Program-made: the position numbers and the translations under genes
The notes under the pieces: model-generated
Databases searched by the model: none
What the model saw: only the letters and a program-made list of their open reading frames with translations
Told to the model about the DNA's origin: nothing
Shown here: piece by piece, positions 37,912 through 50,234 of the stretch
How positions within the stretch are numbered: the stretch's first letter is position 1
How the letters are laid out: each line of letters begins with the position of its first letter
NCBI RefSeq assembly: GCF_027596085.1
Contig: NC_072465.1
Coordinates: forward strand, 8,494,053-8,558,052
DNA: 64,000 nucleotides
DNA from: Anoplopoma fimbria
Taxonomy: Eukaryota > Chordata > Actinopteri > Perciformes > Anoplopomatidae
Direction: 5' to 3'

Positions 37912-38818
37912 AAACTTACATGGAGTTTAAAAAAATACAAATAAAATAAAGTAACAAGCAGAATTTGTACATTTACTGTGAACACAGATGTTTATTTTTA
38001 AACTGAAAAGCCGTCCCTAACAAGTCCAAAACTGACACTAGAGAGGTACCTAGAGCTTCATAGTTTGAAGCATAGGGTCACTGGCCAAGCGTTGGTATTT
38101 GACAAGTTGGGAATGAGAATGTGTTGTACTCTTGCTCCATTAAAATTGCAATATATATTAGGGCATATTCGTGGCATGGGAGTTTACAATGCTGTCCATG
38201 TAATAAGAACATCCCAGGTTATAGTCCGACTAAGTACTTTCCCTTTCCTGTTAACTCTCTATTCTCCCGTATCAAAAAATAATGGCCCATAAATACTTAA
38301 AATATACTTAAATAAAATCCCTTATAGGGATGAATTAACTTCTCTACTTCCAAAACATAGCAGCATTTACATTTTTAATGCAACAAAAGATTGTTATGAC
38401 TCAAACAGTCAGAGAGCTAAGAATATTTTGAAATTCAGAATCAATGTTTCACCAAAAGCCTCCAGTCACTCCAGCATATTTTATTGCTGCATGGAGAGAT
38501 TTTGATGCCGTCCTCAGATGTGGTGAGGACAGCTAAGAGAAAAAGCAGCATGAAGAGTTAATGAGTAACGGTTTACGGGGTTTGAAGTGTTTTATCTCAA
38601 GCTCTTTAGCAGTGACCAAAACGGACCGGCTGCTGAGTAAATTGAAAGTGCTAATCAAGTACTTTTCACCTCAGTGGGGATCCAGAAATCAAATTATTCA
38701 ACTTCTGACACCAAGTTTCAGTGGAAACGGGGTGTGATCTGAGAATCCTCCCACGTTTGACCTCTGAGATGTGTGTTGGGTGCTACGTGTGATAACTTCT
38801 GCCAGTGTTTGTGTGTGC

Positions 38819-38839
38819 GTCCGTCCGTCCGTCCGTCCG
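38819..38839 (+). repeat. CCGT tetranucleotide repeat
   Basis: About five GTCC units in a row within the large intron. Confidence 0.85.
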
Positions 38840-39479
38840 AATGAAGTGTGAAGTCTGGCCCAGTGGCCTCATTGCAGGCAGGGGTCATCCATTGGGTGTC
38901 ACCGCTCTAGCATGACTCTGCTCTGACAGCAGGGCTGTGTGCACTGTGTCTTGCCAGGCTTTGCATATATACAAAGTGGTGTTGTTGCTTGTCAAACAAA
39001 GTGGCACAGAATTTGCATAGTGGTTTCGCCGCTGGTGCCCTTCACTCGCCCTGCGCCACTTCCATCACACGTTTCAGCCTCTCACCACCTGGACCATTTC
39101 AATCCTGTTGTTTTGAATTCATAGCAAGGATTGATTTCACACTTGTCTATGTTTTGACATCCTCTTGAAGTGATGAATCAAAAATGGAAGTGTTCGTCCC
39201 TGGTATAATAGATGCTTTGTGATGCTTTTTACCACTGCATAAAACTTGTCCTTCAATGCTCTATAACATTCCTAACTATGAATCATATAATGACCAACTG
39301 CTGTGATAAATATTAAATGATTCAAGATTTGTATCATTTAAGTGTTATTAATACATTTCTCTGGTATGATTAAAATTATGGAATTTTTTTGTTAAAGCTT
39401 TAACTGGAAAGATGGATTTACTGCAGCGATTTAGATTTGTTCTTTACACTCAGAGAACCACAATGATTGGCAATTAGTA

Positions 39480-41720
39480 GATGGATTTCTGTAACTCTGT
39501 CTTTGTTCTGAAAGTCTGTTTTATGTTAAACAGTAATTCAGTGACAATAAAAGGAATTCTGAAACACAACTGGGCCCAAACTGTGGTTCAGCAAATTTAC
39601 AAGGAAGACATATTCAAATATGATGATCTAAAAAACTGGTGCAATAACCTCACAGGTACAGTCCAAAACAAACCCAAACAAAGTGAACGGCCTTGGTTGA
39701 CAAAAGTGTATCTTAGTTCTAATGAAAAAGAGAGATCAAAAGAGAGATCATCTAAAAGTCTACCTGAAATCAAAAAGGTAACACTGACATCATAAATTCA
39801 TAATCCCTTGAAAGAAGGCGTTCATAGAAATGGATGATGTTGAATAGGGTCTGTTGAAATAGTCAACAGTAATGGTTCTAATGCTTGGATACAAAAAAAC
39901 AGTTTGGTCAACCATAAACCTTAGAAGCAAAGCTCTGTTAAAGATTATGAATACCACAATTGCATACCTACAGAAATACTTTTGATGATTTCTTTAGCAA
40001 GTCTGTAGATAAACTGGCTAGATACTTTCAGCCAGTTCATCTCGAGGATGCTATTCAATAGACTCAGACAACTCTTTCTACATGAAAATAACCAAGGATA
40101 CAGTACACAAAATCACATCGTCTAATTCACATGGTAAAGATGTCAGTAAAATAGACACAGCTTTCTTGAAAAGACAACCATGGAATTCGCAGATTACATC
40201 TCCTTGAAATATCAAAGGCTTTTTTGATTGAGGGGAGAGTAGTTGATGCAGACCTAAAAAAAAGAAAAAATGTCATACTTTCATGACATCTGGATATCCA
40301 AATTAACTGAATTGAATTACCCTACCCATCGTTTTATTCTTATTTACGAAGTAGGAGTCAACAGGTCACCGTTGTTCATTCCAAAGGCCTTTACACAACA
40401 GGGAAGTGACAAGTAAACAACATGAAAATGCAAACATATTCGCATCAAAACTATTCATTCTGGCAGTGATGCAAATTTGCAATCATTTGCAACACATTTT
40501 TATTAACAGATTTAAAAAGATTTGCACAGGCAGAGGACAAACTACTAGGGTCCTTTGGACCCAGAACAGTGTCTGTCAGTCTGTCTGAGGTAAGTTGTTG
40601 TATAGCCTAAGCGGCTGTTTCTTTTTAGCAAATTGCTGTGAGTGAATTTCCCCCAAATAAACAGTAAAGTAGTGTATATGTATGTCTAGGTGATTTTATT
40701 GTGAAAGGTACGAATGGAAGGAGTGGATCTTTTTCGATTGCATTAGTCAAGGTTGAAAGGAGTTGGAATTAAAGTTTGAATATGTCCATTCCGCTCAACG
40801 TGATAAATTGATGCCTTTGTTTGCAGTGCGAAAGCACAGACAAATCAAACATTATGTTCTTTTCTTGCTGCGTAATATTCTTGTTCTGTTAAGATGTAGT
40901 CATAAAAACAGTTTATTTCAAGGGTTTTGGTTTTGCTCCCAGTCACAGACTATGTCTAAGTGAGGCAGAATGATAATGAACTAGAGACAGTTCAGGTTTG
41001 TATGTATCTTGGATTTGTTTGGAACTCTCAGCTGGTTTGGCAGGTTCGACAAACACACAATGTTAGGTAGAACTGTTCTTATCTTTAAACCCCTCGCCAA
41101 TAAACCACTAACATCCCTTTACAACAGGCTATAAAGTGCTGGACAAGAAGCCAATAAGATTTAATAATCGCAATATCCTAAAAAAGTATGATCTTCTCAG
41201 TTTTGAGAATTTCATGAACTAATTTCTGCAACTATCTGAAATGTATATCAAAAGGAAATTGTTGAATTAGACAATTTAGTATTTCCTTTGCGCAAACCAC
41301 ATTCTCAATTAAAGACCCATCCCTCTGGAATCCCATTCCAGCCTGTTGGTTAAACGTTTTCTACAACAGTCCTTGTTAGCACGGCCAAAACTGTAACGTG
41401 ACACCAATTAGTCATTACTTGCGAACTGGAATCAAATTGTGTTTGGTTTGTTTAATGTGTCTGTTTGAATGATTTTGTGTGTGTATGTGTTGTTTCGTGT
41501 TTGTTGTTCTTGTTTTAGATTTTTTAATGCCCCGATTTTAAGATTTTAAGCCGTAACATGTCATTTTAATGATTGCTTGAACCACTAATGCCCATATAGG
41601 CACTGGACTGGTGTTGGAAATCAGCTTTATACAAAATACAGTACATCAGATACTGCTTTTGCTACTATCAGTGTTTCTCTTTAGTTGTCCCCTTCAAATA
41701 AAGAAATAATTAAAATAATA
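39480..41720 (+). mobile_element. Decayed non-LTR retrotransposon (LINE), many stops
   Basis: Translated pieces in order resemble one LINE. Near 39680-39700 is RPWLTK. At about 39985-40030 is FFSKSVDKLARYF. At about 40130-40170 is GKDVSKIDTAFL, and at about 40228-40245 is EGRVVDA; these look like the linker before RT. At about 41100-41220 are NKPLTSLYNRL and a KYDLLSFENF-like stretch. At 41323-41340 is LWNPIP, the usual WNxLP motif near the C-terminus. A CAAATAAAG end follows at about 41695. Reading needs several frame changes, and much of the RT core is unrecognisable. The boundaries are rough. Confidence 0.5.
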
Positions 41721-42536
41721 AATAAACCAGAAATATGTTTTTATGCTCTTAGTCCCATTAAATAAATTATATTTGGCTTGGACCACCTTTGCCGCATGCT
41801 CCAAAAAAGAAAAAAAAAAAGCCCCAGCTGTCCCAGCTGTGTTACAGTACATTAAAATGCCTTTTTTTGCCAGGATGCCGGTCTGTATTGCCAGCTAGGA
41901 AGTGGAGTAACTATTTACAAAGCCTGAAAACATGCCAGAGCTTTTAAATGTGCTAATTACAACTCACTGTTACTCTCGTTTGTATTATATCCCGTTTCTC
42001 TCATCTTTTGACATGCTTACACAGACACACACACCATTGTTGTATGGTGCGCAATAAAAATGTCCAGCAACTGCTGTGGTTATCATTTGAGCAATTGTCT
42101 TTTAAACGGCTCCCTAATAATAGCTGCCCTGCCTGTATTCACTGTACACATATTAGTACAGTTTTGCCGGTGAAAGTAGACTGCCGATGCATGTGAGTGA
42201 ACCGCAAATGATGAACATCCTGGTATCACACATCGGCTGTGTAATAAGCACGAGTGCTACATTTCTTGCTTGTTGATTAGTATTTGTTTTTCTGTTGAGC
42301 CCAGATAAAAGGATGGTGTTTTGTAGACATGTGCAGTCTGTGTATGCTTGCATGTCTGAGCTGGTCTGTTTAGTTTAGCACCTGTACAGAAAGGTGCAAA
42401 ATCACGCGAGGTAGCTGTGAACCCCCTTTTGTTGAAGATTAATTGCCTTAATTGCGTTAGCACTCCGCTGTGGCTTCGGCGGAAGGGGGAACCAGTGTCA
42501 CCAGCTGGGTAATCCATCTTCATAGCAGCAGCCCCC

Positions 42537-42559
42537 TTTTTTTTTTTTTTTTTTTTTTT
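42537..42559 (+). repeat. T homopolymer (23 nt)
   Basis: An uninterrupted T run in the large intron. It generates a false lysine-rich open frame on the minus strand at 42257-42625. Confidence 0.9.
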
Positions 42560-45326
42560 CCTGCAGAGGCCCAGTGGATGGGAGGGGGGGGTGTTGGGGA
42601 GGGATGTCTTATCTACCCCAGACAACCCTGCAGGGACGAGGTTTAGATGACATCAGCTGGAACAAAGCAGCTGAGAGCGCAGAGCAGAGCAGGTCTTGCT
42701 GATGAGTGCGTAAGTGGGCCGTGTCAACCGTGGAGAGAGCTGACTTTAAAAAAAACATTTCAATATGTCACTGGCTGGAAGAAATCAAGTTTGTTAGGCC
42801 GCTCACAACAGACGCACTCAGTCAACTGTCCTTTCACGGGCCGCCGCAGCGTGCGCCGACGTCGCTCCCCTCCCGCATTAAAACCCCATCTTCTAAAGAC
42901 TTTGAGTATTTATCTCTATCTGCTTTTGCAGTCATGCAAATATTTGTCCCGGTTCTTTCAATCCTTCGATGAAGGTGTTAACCCCCGGAGGGAGGCATGA
43001 GAGTGCTTTTAGGCGTGGCACAGCGGCTACATGTTGCCTTCTGCTGAGTTTTGGTGCACATTACAAAAGAAGAGGATACAATGCTTTAGTTCAAAATAAA
43101 TAATTTGATTGATACATAATTGTTTTGATCTTTAGCATTCATACTCTTCTCCCCCAGGAGTTGAAGGCTGGTGAGAAATGTAGATTGCCCCAGGTATCCA
43201 TGGCAATACTATTTAGTAAGCACAGTCCAAAAGGTCATACTATCTAAGATATGGCAATGTGATGCAAATGCTTTATGCTAAAATGCTCTTTTCTTTCATT
43301 GTACTCTGTTTCTAGGTACTCATACCTCCCCCAAATATAAAAAAAAAAAAGATATTTAGACAAGGGGCTAAAAAAATATGAACCCAGCTGGTGGATAGAT
43401 TTCCTGGGGAAGCAGAGTTGGGTCCTTTTGTGTGTATTATAATTGCTGAGGGGAGAAGTGCTCCAAGAACAAAAAATATATCCGGCAAACTGCCAGTTGG
43501 GCTCCCGCTGTTCCAGTAAGTGCACAACACAGATGACCCTACAATATATTTTAAAAAGAAATATGTTTCATGTATCGATTTATTTATTTCAAATACCACC
43601 TAGCTTCAACTTATTGAAAATAGTTGATGAATAGTAGTTTAATAACTCGTATTAAAAGATTTCAGGTTCAATAATAAATGATTAACGTTCTCTGAGCTCC
43701 GCACAGAGCCAGCCAACTAATGAGGAGAGTATTTGTGACATTCAGAAACTCAATTCAGGAGTCCAGGATTACACAAATTATATTATCTTCCAGGTTTAAA
43801 ATCAAAAAATTGAAAAGGCTCGCCTAAAATAAATGTTTATAGGGGATACACTACTCTGCTGCCGGCTGCTCTGATGATCTCTGTGGCTCGAACAGGAGAA
43901 GAAATAGTTGAAAAGGTGCTCGTTGCACTGAAATTGTTTATTTGGCACCACTATTATTCTAGAAAAATGAGGTGTGGATCTTCAGTTTTTTTTTTGGTCT
44001 TTCAGCATTGAAAGCTGAGAATACTTTGATGTCTCAAACATTCTCTCCAATTTCTCCAATGATTTCAATCCAGAAAATTCTATTGGGTACTGCTACACGC
44101 CTATTGAAACCGTGAACTTTGTGAGATGGTGCGCCAGTGTAAGCTGTAGCAGTCGTTGTGCACTTGGGAGTGTAACCAGTTGAGTGATATCTTTGAACAA
44201 GGAGAGAGTACAGGAATGTTGTTGCCAAGGTAACATCTGTTCAAAGTTTTATTAGCTCTTTTTTACCCCAGATTAGTGGTTTCAAACAGCTAGAGATGTA
44301 CGGTCCCAGGGTACATAGGGGAAGAAACGTAGAGATAGGATGCTACTGGAAAGAGGGGGAGGCGAGAGACTTGTGTAAAATGTTGAAATTCATACATCAT
44401 GGCTTATCTTGGTAAAGCTGTCAGAACCTTGCCTCTGTATTGAGTTGATTCAAAACTATTGAAATTCACAGATATTAAACTACTCAGTCTAAGTGATGTG
44501 ACAATGTTGCCTACTGAATATAGAACAACTGATAGTCTGAGGTGAAAATTAACAAGGTTTGAAAACGTTATACTTAGAAGTTTATAGTTATAAGTTATAC
44601 TAATAGAATTCACCTTTGATTAAAAAAAAAAAGTCGGTATGGTTATTTTCTGATGGATTTACAAAAAAATAAAATGCACATCGTTGCCAAGAAATCTCAC
44701 AGCAACCATTGTCTTATTGGCCTGCTTGGCCAGTGATCAGAAATAGCTTTATTGGCCAGTTTGTTAAGACTGACAGAAACACTAATCTCGTTGGAAAATG
44801 CTCCCTCTTCAGTGGTTTAAAGCGGCTAAGTCAACACCGCCTTTTTCATCAGTGCATTCATGGTGGGTCAGTACAAACAAGCTGCTGTCTTTATTTCACA
44901 TTGCGAGTAAATTTACTGCTTATTCAGACGATCAGTAGGGACAGCCATGGTTTACAGAAAAAACCTACAGTTAGTGGGCTGAAGACTAGAAATGTTCGAA
45001 CTACCGGCTTCTGGCCAGATGGCAGGAATTTTGGCATCACTGACCAGAATGCTTGCAGTGGTTAGAACATGTTGTGTCAAAAGGCAGAATATGGTTGTGT
45101 GACAACATATTATCATCTCTGTCAGTCTAAAAAACGTCAAGGAAAAAAACCCAAAACATGCCATAGACCTAGTATGTAGCCACAAAGAGATATGGAAGGA
45201 AAATAAATATAATTAGTAAAAAAGTAATTCCGGCATCATGGAAAACAACTGCAACAATGAGGCACACCCACACCCATTGGGCAGGTTCGTGAAATTGTAT
45301 TAGGAGATTGGCTTCAATTATAAACA

Positions 45327-45493
45327 AGACAAGAATTAGATAGCTAGCACAACCCGCGTTCTGCTAACCGATTGCCAACTGAAGGTATGTCTCCGGAGCT
45401 GCCGACGTGCTCTCCTCCCGGCAACACAGTCTCATAGCAGCAGATAGTGAGGCGGAGGGAACAAAGGTTGTGCTAGCTCGCTAATTCTTGTCT
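45327..45493. mobile_element. MITE-like element with 27-bp terminal inverted repeats
   Basis: The arms at 45327-45353 and 45467-45493 match at 25 of 27 positions as reverse complements (AGACAAGAATTAG and GCTAGCACAAC blocks). The interior of 113 bp is moderately GC-rich and noncoding. No convincing target-site duplication flanks it. The size and structure suggest a nonautonomous DNA transposon. A chance palindrome is unlikely at this length. Confidence 0.7.
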
Positions 45494-47677
45494 CATATGT
45501 GGTCTGATAAACATCAAAGCATCATTGGTAACTAGCTGGTCAACTAAATAAATACAAATTATTTACAATTTGGATCAAACAAACAAACAAACATCAATGA
45601 TACACAGTATATATACTGAAGATTTTGAATAATTAATTAATTTTAAATATTGTAAATAATTTACTCTGTTCTATGTCTTTTGGTTAGAGCAGATGTGATT
45701 CCATTGGAGCAACTATATATGATGCCCAATAGATATGCTATCAATCTTTTCTTTTTGTCGTATTTCACTGAAAATACTACTATGATGAACAGTGACATGA
45801 CAAAGTGGAAAATGGTTCTTATATTTCCCAGTATTTCAAAATCTGTTAGGAAAACGAAGTCCAGTCAACACCGGGCTTCAAGGACATTCCCCTTGAAGTT
45901 TAAAGATTAATCCATTCTTTGTGTTTCATCTCTCATTGCACAAATTACACTTACCTTTGTCATAAAGAAACAAAGTGGCCACATCCGAGTAGCTTGACAC
46001 ACTAATGGGACAGTCGTTTCAAAGTCTGCACAATTTACTTTGAGAAATCAAATGCCACTGGGGAATTGGCCAAATGTCAGCCCGCTTCCTCCCATATTTC
46101 TTTTTTTATCACTTTGTCACGAATTGAGCTCAGATTTATCCTACACTTTGATGCCTCTTTAATTCTGCTTTTTACTTTTGCCAAACTATTGACACATACG
46201 TTGGAGAGCCAGTGTGCCAAGTGAATCAGTGAGCATGAGAAATTACTACTGAAGGATGCTCTCTGACTCACTCCGTGCCAGGAGCCGTTTTGAAATCATC
46301 TGTTAGGTGTGTTTACAGCTTTTAAGTGGCGTCCGTAAATGTCTGAGCATTAGGTGCGAGCCTAAGAGTTTTTTGAGTGGCTCGCTGAGTTAAAGTGAGA
46401 AGACACAAGAGGGCATCTGTATGTGGCCTGGATGTTGATTTGTCCATTAGTCTGAGGAGAGAGAGAGAGCAACATTTGCGATAGCAGTAGCTGGATTGGC
46501 CAGATTCTATCTGTAGTCATGACCCACGGGTAGTCTGTCCCTCTTGCATATTGTATATCCCTCCTTCATCGGCAGTGCAAATAAGCATGGCTGTCACGTA
46601 AATGAAGAGATGTCTCGCAGAGTGATCCCCATTTATAGGCCCATCTGCTCTGCCAGACGCACTCCAGAAAGAATCAGTTTCAGGAGAACACCAAGACTGC
46701 AGAAGAGGCAATCGCAGGCAACTTTGCATTAATTTACTTATCGCATATCTTCTTATCTTTCCATGATGCCTTTGTTCTGTCTCAAGGAGATCTTTAATAA
46801 GAGTCTCGTCAGATGTCTTCGGGCTTAATTTTATGAGGACTTGGAATTAATAAGCGGTGTATGGGAACAGGTGTATTAATAAAGGGGGTGATTAAATGAT
46901 TTGTGTGAACGGACGGCCCTGCACTGCTATTTCATTCTCCTCATTCTCAGGCTGCATGCTGTTATTCTTATTAAAAACAGTGTTTATCATGTTTAAATGT
47001 CACTTCGCATTTTTTTTTTTCTCGTCAGATCTCTAATTTCCTCGTTTGCCTCTAATTGAACATCTGCTTGTGAAGTGGAGTTCTGACTCTCTCTTAGCAG
47101 CGTGAGCGAGCAGTGCCAAGCCTGAATACTGAGAGCTTATGTGCCCAGAAGGACTTATTTCATTACTTTGCCTTGAGGAAAGGTTTACCACCAGACAAGG
47201 CTGCCGCGGACAGCTGACTGGTGCTTTTTTCGTTCTGTCTTTGCCTACACCTCTCTCCACCCTGGCTGTAGCTAAAAAAGCTCAATGAAGGAGTGCTCTC
47301 CCACCTCGCCTGAGAATGGGAGCAAGCGGAGGATTTGTGCTCCGCTGATCCTGGCAGCTGCAGACAAACACCCGACACTGTTCAGAGGCGCCTGCTAGCA
47401 CACACACATATGCGCATAGCAGATTACTGTAAATGTTTTATTTATCCCAACATGTCTCGGAGTTGAAGCTGCTCAGGAGGTGGAAATAATCTTGGTCGGT
47501 GGAAACCTCAGTGGGCAGAGCCAAAGTCCTATATTTCTTGTGGAAGGAAGGGGGAGGTAAACAGGCATTCTTGATTTGTAATCAAAGTGATAGTAGAGCA
47601 TGTATATAGATGAATGGATAGATGGATGGGTAGATTAGATAAATGGATAGTTAGATAGTAAGTAAGTAAGTTAGTTG

Positions 47678-47795
<118 letters not shown>

Positions 47796-47796
47796 G

Positions 47797-47823
47797 AGTC
47801 AGTCAGTCAGTCAGTCAGTCAGT
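47797..47823 (+). repeat. AGTC tetranucleotide microsatellite
   Basis: About six AGTC units directly follow the GATA array, forming a compound microsatellite. Confidence 0.9.
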
Positions 47824-48182
47824 TAGTTGTTTCCACTCTGTGAGTCCAACCATTGGCCATTCGGAAGCCCAAGTCCCTTCACTGAAGTTGAATATGAATG
47901 ACTAGTTTGATATATTTGTGGCTCTAAGCAGGGGGGACTATGTGTGTGACATGCTGTGATCATGAGATCAATTTGGGTTAGATTAATAAGTAGCTCATGA
48001 TCTTGACATTACTCCCTGCGGTCTAGAAAGGCTGGATCTTAGCCTGTATTAGAGACATATTTCCTAGCAGGTTGTACAAGAGGAAATAACCAGCTCTTTT
48101 CACTCAGACATATTACGAACCCTAATCATCAACCAAATGGCTTTTTAGACCATGCGGGTGCAGAATTAGGTCTAGTTACCTC

Positions 48183-48320
48183 CTCCACGGAAGTTGCATT
48201 TTTGGTTGGTAGTGTTTTTTCTGCAGGATTATCGAATAATACTGGTCCAATTTTTCTGAAACTTGGTGGAAGTAGCATGGGCCAAGGAAGACTCAATTGG
48301 CATGGGATCTGTATCACAGT
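48183..48320 (+). repeat. Repeat family delta, copy 2
   Basis: It contains CTGCAGGATTATCGAATAAT, ACTGGTCCAATTTTTCTGAA, ACTTGGTGGAAGTAGCATGG and GCCAAGGAAGACTCAATTGG. The latter blocks recur at 13985-14090. I recognise the order as a widespread fish interspersed repeat. It is noncoding. Confidence 0.6.
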
Positions 48321-50216
48321 TTTGGATTTCTCCACATGCTGGCGGAGTTCAGAAGCATGGGGAGTTTAGATTCTGGTGCCTTTTGGTTTAGCCCACCGTA
48401 GTGTAGGGTAATGTTAGCATCTCTGTCCTGGAGTTTACACTCAGCAGCCATGGACAACCTTGTTATCCGAAGAAGCAGTACATTCACCAAACACATTGGC
48501 TTGTCCTCTTCTTGAAAGCTTTTCTCTTGTTAATCTCTTGTCAATAGTGAAACATACTTTTTGAAAATACAAACAATAAATCATGAATATAACTTCAGTC
48601 TTGCTAGTCCAAATCTGTAAACTACGCAGGTAAACAGGGTTAAAGTCAAAATAACTTTCGAATCTTACAATTTTCCTCATTATACTTATATTACTTAGAC
48701 TAACTAGCTCAACACTGCTGTAAACTGTTTTCCAGACTTAAATAATGTAGCAGAACACTGACAAAGAATGCATTTAGGCCGCTGATTTAACAAGCCAGTT
48801 TGTTAGTTTGAATGTGCTACAGTTACCATCAACTAGCCGAAGATGCTACTAATTTCCCTGCAACTGTGTTGCTTTTAGTGCTGATCTTTGTGATTTAGAC
48901 AGCTTTTGCAGTGACACTCATTTGCATGGAAAAGGGCAGATTTTCCGCCAAATATTTGCATAAATTCTTAATTTAAATATGTGCAAATAGAACAGGAGGA
49001 CCTTTTTCTTTATTAATTTTGTCTTATTTGTGCCGGTTTAGCAGCTTCAAAAGCTGAGTAATCTTTTTGGGGAATTTTAGTTTGTGAAATGTTGTTTGTC
49101 CTTGCGAGGTTATAGATATCTGATGATCTTGAAGTATATTGCCGCAACCCTTTTTTGTAGTGTTTTCAGAAAAAAATGTACTTTAACTTAACCACTGAGA
49201 GATGTTGACTATAAACTGTATGAATACATTTCAACTCCACTCAGAAGAGATAAATAACAAGAAGGAAATGCAGAAACAGAGCAAGTGTTATACATACACT
49301 GCTGTATATCTTTGAAATGTTTTTCATGCATTTAGATTGTAGATCGTCTTACAAATAGATTTTATTTTGCAAAAAATCTGAACAGAGGTTTGATCAGACT
49401 GAAAACTGGAAGGGCATAAAAAGACAAACATTCCTCGAGCAACAGTTGAAATACAATAGAAGAACTCACCTGTCATTGTTAAAAGAAACTGGAAGCTAAG
49501 CAATGAAATTTGTGTTCCTGTTTCAGTTTGAAGTGCACAATAATGCCTATAACAGGTGTGCTGCTTAAGAAAGTTCTTCTTAAAACTTCACAATAGAAAA
49601 AGAAGGTTAGTGCAGGTTTAGCACCATTGGAATATATGCTGAACATATTAAAGGCTGACAAATCACAGTTTAAAGAAATTCAATTCAAACACTGAGAAGA
49701 CTGCAGAGAGCCCAAAGAAAAACGGATATCCAAAATATGTAGAGCTAAAATGCGAGCACAGTTATGGCTCAATAATGATCGAGAATCACTAATGCTTCTC
49801 TGGACTGAAAAACAAGTTCAAAGTCAAAGAGTATTTGGGGTAAAAAGTATACTCTTTTTGTATCTGTTGAAATAGTGATTACAAAAACATCAAACCTTTG
49901 AAGGGCAGTTTGTATAGCTTAATTTAAATGTTAAACTCTACTATTCAACATGCCTCTGATGCCTCTTCGACTTCTGGTCAGGGTGATCTGTATTGAAGGA
50001 CACTTCCCTGATGGACAGACTGTTCAACAGCCTTTGCTTGTCAGCCATTATCGCGAGCATTCATTGAATTTGTTGTTGTATTTATAGAGCATCAAAATGA
50101 TTCATAGATCATTTTACCTTCCAGCCATTACGGTAGTGCCTCCCACATCCAACTGCATCAGTCACTTGTAGTATATCCTTTAAATCATTAAGACTTCAGA
50201 TCATGTAGTGCCATCA

Positions 50217-50234
50217 TTTTTTTTTTTTTTTTTT
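50217..50234 (+). repeat. T homopolymer (18 nt)
   Basis: An uninterrupted T run in the large intron, with no associated retroelement body that I can see. Confidence 0.85.

Noticed and set aside
39481..39795. 104-codon open frame as an independent gene
   Set aside because: RPWLTK and the following decayed motifs fit the linker region of a degraded LINE better.
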